Shown: positions 1 to 11,300 of the stretch, piece by piece
How the letters are laid out: each line of letters starts with the position of its first letter
Numbering within the stretch: position 1 is the stretch's first letter
NCBI GenBank assembly: GCA_040386195.1
Contig: JAZKFV010000023.1
Location: 1 to 26,321, forward strand
Source: JAJTCH01 sp040386195
GTDB taxonomy: Bacteria; Pseudomonadota; Alphaproteobacteria; Rickettsiales; UBA1997
Length of the DNA: 26,321 bases
Direction: 5' to 3'
Notes under the pieces: model-generated
Database searches by the model: none
Seen by the model: only the letters and a program-made list of their open reading frames with translations
Told to the model about the DNA's origin: nothing
Position numbers and translations under genes: made by a program

Positions 1-2366
1 TATTTCCAGTGAGGTTGTCGTTAAAGTTAGAGCCGGTGATGTTTTCGATGTTGATCAGGATGTCGCCTTGCGCCGTTCCACCTTGTGCGGCTTGGAAATT
101 GGGGTTGTTGATATTGGTGTTGAGTTGTAAATTAACCATTACTGAAGCGTTGGAATCGTTGTAAGAAGCGGCGTCGATTGCAGTGCCGCCATCTAATATA
201 TCTGAACCAATTCCTCCGATTAGAATGTCGTCGCTGGAGCCGCCCAAAAGAGTATCATTGCCCAAACCACCATAAAGAATATCAGCATTAGCGCCTCCTG
301 ATATTTGGTCGTTGAGATTGGTGCCAATTAGAGTGTCTTTGGCGTCGGTGCCGGTGATGGTGTTTTGGATATCGTGGTTATCTTGATCTTGGTTAATTGG
401 TTCAAAGATAAAATTGCCAGACGATAAAGGATTGTGTTCGGTAATATTTTTAATTTTTAAAAATTGATTATTACCTAATTTGATGACCGCATAATATTTT
501 GGAATATAATTATATTCATCGACATAATAACTTATATTAAGATCGGCAAAAGATCTGACATTATCAAAACCTTTAAGCACGATTTTTTCGTTGCTGGTGT
601 CAAAATCTGTAATTGCGTCAACTGCGCCGGAATCCTTAGCAATGATAAATCTATCCACTCCGCTGCCGCCACTGATTTGGTCGGATCCGCCTTTGGCATC
701 AATAATATCATCACCAGCACCGCCGTTAATTTCTTCAGATTTATTGCTGCCGCTAATTTCTCCGGACTGATCTTTATTGCCAATCACCAATTTAAAATTC
801 TCTGCAGTTAAATCGTTTTTATTAATATTTTTGAGAATAATTTTTTGATTATCAGGTAAATTTAAAATTGTGTCCGATCCGCTTTGTTCAAGATGCAAAT
901 CGTTTAAATTATTTATTTCTTTGAAGTCGTAAGTTAAATCTATTAATTCTCTTAGATTGTTAATTTCAAAATCTTCGATTGTGACCACTGAATTGGCACT
1001 TCTGTCAATTGCAAATGAATCACTGCCCGCCCCGCCAATTAAAGTTGCGCTGCCATCATAAATCATAAAATTATCATCGCCTTCGCCACCATCCATTATA
1101 TTTACAAAACCATCATTATTATTGCTAAAAAATGTGTCATTGCCTTCCTGACCATAAAAATGTACCGCTTGTTTTTGGTGCGTATTTTGTTGATTGAAGC
1201 TTTGTCCTGAACCGATAAAACTTAAATTATCATCGCCTTCGCCACCATAAATATTATCTTCATAACCTTGCGAGCTTATTGAATCATTGCCGCCCAGACC
1301 ATTGATTTCAGCAACATAATCACCATAAGGATAGTTAGAAGAAATAATTTCTCCGGTTTGAGTGCCTTCAATTTTGCCATTAATCACCGCAAATTCATTG
1401 CTATAGCCAATATTTGGATCGTGACTGAAAAAGTGAATTTCAAAATTATCCGCTGACAAATCGGAAGCTAAGGTATTTTTTAGTAAAATCTGATTATTGC
1501 CGTTGCCGATTTTAATATTGGTGTCGCTGCCTTGTTGGGATATTACCAAATCACTAAATTGGTGAATATTCATCGAATTGATGACAATTTTTTCATTTGG
1601 ATTATCGAGCTCAAGATCATCTATGGTGGCAATTTGAACTGAAGATGGTGAGTAAGGATTGACAAAATCATCAATCACAAATCTATCATTGCCACTACCG
1701 CCAATTAATTCGCCATCATTAGAATGCAACTCGTCATTGCCTTCTCCACCATTTAAAATATAGCGATTTTGATGACCATAAGAAGTGAATAATTTGTCAT
1801 CACCATTTTTGCCTTCTATAGTTATCAGCTCTCCTTGCGCCGGATAAGGAGTTCTGCCAGGATAAATTTCATCATCAAATTCTGAGCCAATAATATGGTT
1901 GGAGTGAAAGATAAAATTATATTCCTGCAGAGAATCTTGATTGATATTTTTTAAAGTGATTTTGTTATTCTGGCTCAAAGTAATGATCACATCATTGCCA
2001 TTTTGAGTGAGATTTAAATCGGATAATTGTTTGATATTAGAAAAATTCCGTAGATCAATTTTTTCTAACGGATTATTGATTTCAAAATCTTGGATGGTGT
2101 TGTCGCTATTATCAGTTGAGGAATTGCTGATTTGAAAACTAAATATATCACTGCCTTGCCCGCCAATTAATTTATTAGTTCCAGAGCCTACAACAATGAA
2201 ATCATTTCCCAGACCGCCATCAATATAATCATTACCCCCAAAAGAGTTAATCATATCATCACCTTCAAGCCCAAGAATTTTATTGGTGGTGATTTCTGAT
2301 GAGTTGTTGGTATTAAAAATATGGTCGGTGCGAAGATAATCCGAGAATTGGGTTCCCACCACCTGA
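1..2366 (-). repeat. Distal RTX region with repeated C-terminal-type modules
   Basis: Short RTX runs alternate with a unit of about 60 residues: EKIDL..F.NI..L.DL...Q.GSD..I.L...KI.LKNI...L...NFIF. I count eight such units in the whole giant gene, at roughly 6735-6575, 6345-6190, 5240-5080, 4025-3840, 2075-1905, 1600-1440, 955-790 and 590-415. The last visible part (GGTAIDAASYNDSNASVMV ... NIENITGSNFNDNLTGN) is a usual RTX segment, so the protein clearly continues past base 1. Confidence 0.85.
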
Positions 2367-5300
2367 TTGATTGGATCAATTGTGAGAGTTAAAGTTTTAG
2401 TCACCAAACCGCCATTGCCATCACTGATTGTGTAAGTAAGGCTGTCTGTTCCATTGTAATTAGAGGATGGAATATAAGAGATAGTTTGATAGCCGGTTTG
2501 AGGGTTGGTGATGATTGTTGCGGTTCCGTGAGCTGGATTGGTGATTGCAGAAATTATTAATGCATTACCATCAACATCGCTGGCTGATGCTAATACATCA
2601 ATTATTTTGGTAGTGTCTTCATTGGTTGAAGAAGATAATAAAGTTGCTATTGGCATATCATTTATTGAGTTAATTTGAAGATTGAGCGTTTTGGTGACCA
2701 TCGCACCATAACCATCAGAGATTACATAATTAAAACTATCAGTTCCATTATAATTACCATTCGGAATGTAAGATATTATTTGCTTACCTTGCCCATCCAA
2801 AATAATTTCAGCAATGCCATGGCTTGGGTTGGTGATTGCAGAAATTGTCAACACATCTCCATCAATATCAGAAGCGCTTGCCAAAACATCGATGATGGTT
2901 TTCGTGTCTTCATTAGTAGAAGCTAAGGTTAATGTGGCAGTTGGCGCATCATTAGTGCCAATCACTTGAATATTAATAGCGGCTATTTCACTTTGCGCTC
3001 CAGTAGAATCTGTGGTTTTATAATAAAAACTCAGATTCTGAACTTCTCCAGCTTTAAGATTTTCAAACTGACCATTAGTATTAAAACTAAATGTTCCATC
3101 ATTGTTGTTTATAACCAAACCTTTTGATGGCGTGCTTACAAGGCTATAAGTCAGCTGATCGTCAAAATCTGCATCATTTCCTAAAAACGAGAAAGTAGCC
3201 AAATTATTATCTTCTGAAACTGAAACATTAATTACTGAAACTGTCGGCACATCATTTACTGAGGCAATATTAACAGTAATTGTTTTAGTTACCAAACCAC
3301 CTTGCCCATCAGAGATTGTATATTCAAAGCTATCCACGCCGTTATAATTTCCGTTCGGAGTGTAAGATATTATTTGTTTGCCGGTAGCATTTAAAATGAT
3401 TGAAGCATTGCCATGAGCCGGATTGCCAATTGAGCTGATTGATAAAATATTGCCGTCAATGTCAGTAGATCCAGACAAAACATCGATTGAAGTGCTGTGA
3501 TCTTCTTGAATTGAAATAGTAAATGAGTGAGCTGTTGGAGCATCATTTACTGACGCAATGTTAATATTAACTGTCGCCGATCTAATTGCTCCATTACCAT
3601 CTTTAATTTGGTAAGAAAAGCTATCTATGCCTTTAAAATTAGCCAAAGGCGTGTAGGTGTAAGTTCCGTCATTATTATTTACAAAACTTCCATTAAGCGG
3701 ATTTGTGACAATTCTTAAAAATGTTGGTATTGATTCAACATCGTTATCATTGAGCATTAAATCAGAAATCTTAATGGTAATTGAGCTATCTTCATTGGTT
3801 GATAAATTATCATTTCCCGCAATTGGAGCGCGATCATTAAAGAAGATAAAATTGGAGTTGCTGAGTTGATTTTTAGTGATGTTTTGCAAACTAATATATT
3901 GGCTAGACTCTTCTCCTGCAACATAGACTCTTAGAAACGCAGCGCCGTTTAGACTAACATTGCTAAAACTTAAATCAGAAATATCGCGGATGTTTTTAAA
4001 GGCAGTTAAATCGATTTTTTCATTTGGATTATTAACTTCAAAATCATAAATAATATCGTTTAAAATTCCAGTTCCAGCAAGCCCTGAATTGTCTTTGTAA
4101 ATTACAAAAGTATCATTTCCAGCTTCTCCTAAAAATGCCGTATCAAGGCTGCCACTGAAATTGATTAATTGATTTCCACCTTGCAGGTGAATTATATCGT
4201 TACCATCGCCACCAAAAACTGTATCCTTGCCAGCACCATCATAAATTGTATCATCACCACCATAACCAAAAATATAATCATCACCCTCATCACCATAAAT
4301 TGAATCATTTCCATTGGCCGCGTAAATCGTATCATTTCCAGCGCCGCCATAAATTTTATCACCATCAACACCAGAAAACGCAGGATCAGAATCCGCTCCC
4401 CCTTCCAACAAATCATTACCATCACCACCATAAATTTCATCATTACCTTCACAGCCAAGAATTGTATCATCGCCAGCTCCGCCATAAATTTCATCATTTC
4501 CTCTGTCACCAAGAATTACATCATTTCCGGCATTGCCATACAAAATATCATTACCAATATTGGTGTTGTATCCAGATGTTGAGATAACGCCAGTTGACGG
4601 ATTGTAAGATGCACTCACATCTCCTCTGATATTATCATTACCAACACCGCCGTGGATTATGTCGTCTCCCGCATTTCCAAATAAATAATCGTTACCTAAC
4701 TCGCCGGTTATGTAGTCATTACCAATGCTTCCAACGCTAAAATCATTTCCGGTTGTTCCATTGATCACTACGCCGTTATTAACAACAAAATCAAAATTAG
4801 TTGAAACTGAAGAGCCATAAGGATCGGAGGCGGTGATTTTAATTTGCCCTGAAAATTGAGTTGGAGTTCCATTGTTAGAGAAAGTTAAAGTTGCTGGATC
4901 AAAATTTAACCAAGATGGCAAAGCTGAACCGTCGGCAAGAGTTGCTCTGTAAGTTAAGTTATCACCATCGGCATCAAGAAAAGTATTTTGAACTGAAAAT
5001 GAGAACGGAGCGTTAATGAATCCACGCTTTGCAGGAATTTCATTAACAACCACCGGAGCACTATTTCCGGTGATAAAATCGTCAGCGTTTAAATTAGATT
5101 TATTAATATTTTTTAGAATTATTTTTTGATTATTAGCAAGATTAACCACCGCATCTAAGCCGGATTGAGTAATCTGCAACTGGTTAAAATCAAGTCCTCT
5201 TCCTAAATTGAGAAGATTAATTTTTTCAGCAGAATCATTTAAATTAAAGTCAGTAATGATATCGGTATTTTGACCGTTATTATCAATTACAAACACATCA

Positions 5301-8300
5301 CTTCCACTTCCTCCAGTTAAAATGTTGTTTCCCTGATTGCCACGCAACACATCGTTGCCACTGCCACCATCAAGTTTATCAGAGCCAAGATCGCCTTGCA
5401 GAATATCATTATTATTACCGCCATAAATTTCATCATTTCCAGCGCTGCCGAGTAGTGAATCATTGCCATCTTCGCCATAGATAAAATCTCCGCCACCAAT
5501 AGTTGCTGCATTGTCATTTTCTCCAACAATTGTGTCGTTGCCGGCTCCGCCATAAATTGTGTCAACTTCATCACCACCAAAAATTAAATCATCGCCGTCA
5601 TCGCCATAAATTAAGTTGGTGCCAGAAGCGACTTCAATATAATCATTTCCTGATCCGCCATAAATTTCATTATTTCCAATTCCGCCATCGATTATATCAT
5701 CACCATCTGCGCCTAGAATTTTATCATCTCCTTCTTCGCCATAAATTTCATCATTGCCTTCGCCACCGTCAATTTCGTCATCCCCATCAGCGCCATAAAT
5801 CATGTCGACTCCCATGCCCCCGTATAATTTATCAGCACCTTTATCGCCGTAAATTTCATCATTTCCTGCATCACCATAAATAATGTTCATTTTATCATCA
5901 GACATAATTGCCACATCATTTCCACCAATTAAAATATCATCATCTTGCCCACCATAAATAGTATCAGCGCCAATGCCACCAATAATACTATCTTTACCAA
6001 AACCACCTTTTAAAATATCATCACCATGATCACCTCTTATAATATCATCACCAAGCCCGCCATCAATCTCATCATTCCAATCCAAACCTTTTAAAACATC
6101 ATCTCCCACACCTCCACTCATAATATCTGGCAAGTCAGAGCCGATCATTTTGTCGGCGCCGTCAGTGCCAATGATTTCTCCGAAGAAGATAAAGTTTGAA
6201 TTAGAAAGATCGGATTGATTGGTATTTTTTAGGATGATTTTTTGTCCGTCATTTAGCAATATTTCAACATCGCTTCCCTGTTGAACAATTGATAAATCAT
6301 CAATATTTTTTATATCTCTAAAATTTCTAAGTGAAATTTTTTCATCAGAATTTTGGTCAATATCAAAATCGGTGATGGTGTCGGTTTTGCCGGCGTTTAC
6401 TTCAATAAAGAAAGTGTCAGCACCAGCACCACCATTTAAAATATTGTTGCCTTTGCCGCCATTAATATAATCGTCTCCATCGCCAGCAGCAATTATACTG
6501 TCTTGACCAGAACCATAAAGATTATCATTCGCCGTAGTTCCGTTTAAAATTTCTTGCTGATTTAAAAGCCCAGAAAAATTATTAGCATTTAAGGATGAAG
6601 CAGTCACATTTTGCAAAATTAACTTTTGCCCTAAACCCAAATCAATCACAGCATTGGCACCAGATTGAGTGATAGATAAATTAGTAAAACTACTAAATCC
6701 GAATTTAGTTAAATTGATTTTTTCATTTGGGTTGGTCACAGCAAAATCAGTGATAATGTCGGTTTTACCAGCATTCTTAGCAATCAAAAATTGATCATTG
6801 CCGCCGCCACCAGTTAGGGTGTTATTGCCTTTGCCACCGTATAAAATATTGCCAGCCGTATTTCCAATCACAGTGTCGTTACCTTCGCCAGCATAAGCAT
6901 TTTCAATTATTGACCCTGACCCAATGGTTAAATTCACACCGTTAATATTGCTGTTTTGTCCGCCATTAAGATTAATTGTGGAGTTAGTCAATAGACCTGT
7001 GGCGTAGATATTATCAACGCCGCCATCTGTATCGTTGAGCGTTTTGGAACTTTTATATTCTTCAGCGAAAAAATAATCATCATCACCATTATCGGCACTG
7101 CCATAAAGTTTTAAATTCCAGTCATTTAAAACTCCGGTGGTTCCCAAAACTTTATCTTCAATTTTTAAAATCCAGTTACCAACGCCATTTTCACCATAAT
7201 TATGAGTGGTAGAAAAAGTAAATTTTAAACCATTTTGAGTTGATCCCAAATCAGATGCGCCACTTCCCGGAGCCTTGCCAGCACGATTTACCAAAATACT
7301 TTGAGTGCCATTTGGAGAAATTAATGTAATCACCAAATCACCAATTCTGGCATGATCAATATTGACCTCAACTTCAGCATATTCAATTTTTAAATTCGAC
7401 GCAGAAACATTAATAACACTGTTGATTGCGCCATTATCAACCAAATTTTGAGTGGTGTTTTTGCTAAATTCTAAACTTTGCTCATTGTTAGCGTTATTAA
7501 TTTTTCCCCAAACTTCAGCAAGTCGCACTGCGTTTTGAGCATCAACAATTCCAAAACCATAATCTTCGCTATAATGCATTCCGCCGCCGCCATTAACATT
7601 ATTGTCACCATTATTTTTCCAAACCGTGTTGGCGTCCTCAACTTTTCTGGCGGTAATTGCTAAAATTTTCTGCACATCGCGATAGCCTAAATTTGGGTTT
7701 GCTTCCATCATCAAAGCCACCACACCCGAAACAATTGGTGCTGAGAATGAAGTGCCTTGTGTGCTTTCAAAATCACTGCCAAAAGTTGAGCCGTTGCTGT
7801 TTTCAATCAGGTTGGCAGTTGATTTGATATTTGATCCGGGCGCTGAAACCAAAATTGCCGAGCCGGGGTTAGAAAAAGGATCCGAAGCTTCAACTAATTT
7901 AGACAAATCACCATCTTGGTTGATTGATCCGGTGGTAATGACTTGTCTTGAATTTTGAATATTATGGTAATTGACATTATCGCCTTCTGCTCTTGAATTT
8001 CCTCCGGCAAAAACAATGCTAGTTCCAAGCCCGTCTCTGCCAATTTGAGTGGCGTTATCAAAGCTTCTTTGGGTTTCTTTAAAATAAACAAAATCTCCCA
8101 TATCTTGTTTAAAATCATCAGCAAAAGCAATGCTGTTTCCCCAGCTATTATTGGCAACATCATAATTCATCAAATTCATTAACCCATCTTGATCCGGGCT
8201 CCAGCTATGTGATGCAATTTTGGAATTATAAGCAATTCCAACCGCACCTTCACCATTTTTCTCGGCGGCAATAACGCCCGCAACTAAAGTTGTATGATTA

Positions 8301-11300
8301 GAAAAATTGTTAATATCATCTTCAAGCAAAGTGTCGTTCAGATAATCATCAGAAATATTATCATTAAGATCTTGGTGATTGTGGTTTAAAGGTGAGCCAT
8401 AATTTTCTTCAAAAATTCCGATATTCACACCTTGTCCGGAATATTCCTGCCAAACATTTTTGAGTTTAATTTCTGATAAATACCATTGATCAAAATAAAG
8501 CGGATCGCTTGGATCGCTTTGATTTAAGAGGTTGACTTGCGCTTTTAAATTGGCTTGCACAATTGTTCCGTCAGCATTTTTTCTGCTTACTGTGGCAAAA
8601 AATCCGTCTTCATCTGCAACCGCATAATCAAAAGATCTGGTGCCAATAAAATAAGGATCGGGCGTAAATTCAATTTTGCCGTCAGCTCTCAAAATAACCG
8701 TTCCACCAACTGCATCACTTACCTCGCTAATGTGCAGTGCTTTGCCACTGATATTAAAATCATTGGCAAGAATTTGAGATGGGTCGATAATTAAAGAGGC
8801 GTTGTCGTTGGCAATAAGAATATTGTCTTTAACCGGAAGTGGGAGCCCTTCAGTTCCAACTAAGTTAAAATTGACATTATCAAATCTTAATTTTTCAACA
8901 TTTTTAATAATATCCACATCGCCATTAGTCGTATCAACAACCGTGACTGTGCCGTCACTTGCTTTAGAAAAACTATATTGGTCATATTTACCTTTATATT
9001 CGACCATATCAAAACCTGCGCCGCCGTCAATTTCATCATTTCCGGATCCTCCAATTAGAACATCGTCTCCTAAGCCACCTTGAATTATGTCATTATCAGC
9101 TCCACCATCAATATAATCGCCTCCAAGCCCGCCAATTAAAAGATCTTCTCCTCTGTGTCCACGAATCACATCATCACCATATCCGCCATCAATCATATCA
9201 TTTCCATCTTCTCCGGAAAGGGCATCATCCGCCGCTCCGCCAATTATTATATCGTCTCCCGCTCCAGCGTTGATGAAAACATTTGAGGTTCCGCCGCCAA
9301 TCAAAACATCATCACCACCGCCGGATTGAATCACCTCAGCTTGGCTTAGATTCATATTAAAGGTTATCGCTTCATCGCCCACAACCTTGATAAAATCTTT
9401 ACCTGCTCCGGCATTAATATTTTCATTTTTGTCTTCAGCATCGATGATTAAAACATCGTCTCCCGCTCCACCGGTTAGAGTATCACTTCCTTTGCCACCC
9501 ATCAGCCAATTGTCTTTCGCATCGCCAATTAAAGTATCATCACCAATATTGCCGTAAGCGCTGTTGACTCCTTTTTGGGCAAGGTCAATTGCTGTGGTTG
9601 CAACTCCTGCCGTTCCTGTGGTAATTACATATGATGAAGATTTGTTATCTTCTGTTTGAATAGTAGCGCCAATTTGTTGTCCTTGCTCATAAACATCATT
9701 CCATTCATAACCAATCGGATTAGTAGCAAAATCAATTGCCGCAACTTCTCTGGTAGTTCCATCATTCATCGTCATCGATGATCTGGCTAAAATTGGATTA
9801 CCTTCAATTCTCTCGCGGTGAGTGATTGTTCTATTAAGATCAATTGACTGAATATTTAAGCTATCTAAGGTTTTTAATTCTCCCGCATCAGTAATTCCGT
9901 CTTCGTTAACATCTTGCCAAACTCTTAATGTGTTCCAGTCTTGGTCTTGATTATTGAAGATATTGTCGTGGTTTGAATCTAATGATTTTAATGCTTCTAA
10001 GCCATCAGCGAAATATCTGCCGCTGTCATCAATTGGGTTAATGTTGGAGTTGTTGGGGTTGTAATATTCGCTGATGGTTTCTTTGATGTCGTTAATTATT
10101 CCGTCGTTATTTTTATCGTGAACTAATATTCCATCAGTTCCTTTCACCCAGCCAGTATGCTCAATAAATTCATCGTTATCAACATTGAAGCTGACGGTGG
10201 AATTGTCATAAGATATTAGTTCAATTCCATTGTTGTTTAGATCTAGGATTACTGGGTCAACATTTTGAACCTCAGGAGCTGAGGTGAATAAGTTAGTTAA
10301 TTGAGAGAAGCCATCTTTAATGCCATTCCATATTGATCCAAAGAATCCGGGTTGTGGGGTTGGATCTGGAGTTGGAATTGGAGCATTAATCAGATTTTGA
10401 TTAAGGTTTTGAGTTATTTTATCAAGATCAAGGGTTAGTGTTGTATCAGTCAGAGTATTTGCTCCTGGTCTTATGGAATCTGAAGATGTTCCGGACATTA
10501 GATTATTAATAAAACCATCTTGATTGAGAATTTCTGAAGGCATTGAAAGCTGATAATCTCCTCCACTGAGGATTGTTCCATTGATAAAATCATCGGGGTT
10601 GGCAGTGGCATTGTGGGAGGTTTCGGAGAATTGGGTGGTTAGGTTTAGGAGGGAGTTGTCTATTAGGGAGGTGTTGACTGTTCCGTCGGATTGACCGTTG
10701 GTGAAGACTGAAGAAACCAAACTTCCTATTTTTGAAATTGCATTTCCTTCTCCACCAAAGAAATTGCCAACGGATGTTGCGGCACTTTTAATAAAATCTG
10801 CTGTGGAATCTACCCAACCTGATAAAGCGGTTCCAACCGTTTGAAACCAATTTTTAGTATTTTCTTCTGCGGTTAATGAATTGTTGTCTCTTATAAATTT
10901 TGCCAATGATACAGAAGCATCTTTTAGATAAGCATCATTGTTGATATCAACTACCAAAAGTTTTTCTTCTTTAATTGCTACAAAAGTTTCGCCTTTGGCA
11001 TTTTGAAAATATGTGGCATCAGTTTCAGATAAATTGTTATAAAGATAGTTTTTGGTAAATTCCCAACTTTCCTCCGAAAGAATTTTATATTGTCCTGCGG
11101 TTGATATTCCCCGACCTTCTTCCCCGATGGTTCTGTAAGTAAATTGATTTGCCAATGAATCGTCTCGATCGGAAACTTTTTGAATACCATCTAAATCATT
11201 ATTAAGATCATCAATTTCAGTCCTCGCATCTAATGTTTTATAAATCCATTTATGTTCTGCTGAATTATGAACAATAGGGTCAGAATCTGATGGATTATTT

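Noticed and set aside
4192..5883. His-rich and Met-rich open frames on both strands (for example 4246-4587 and 5503-5883 plus, 4192-4512 and 5317-5580 minus)
   Set aside because: They are other-frame readings of the RTX repeats of the giant minus-strand gene; their odd composition comes from the GGxGxDxxx codons.
4190..6120. Regular short repeats (tcatc...gccataaatt) that resemble a CRISPR array
   Set aside because: The period is 27 bases, repeats are imperfect, there are no unique spacers of constant length, and all of it translates into RTX nonapeptides in one frame.
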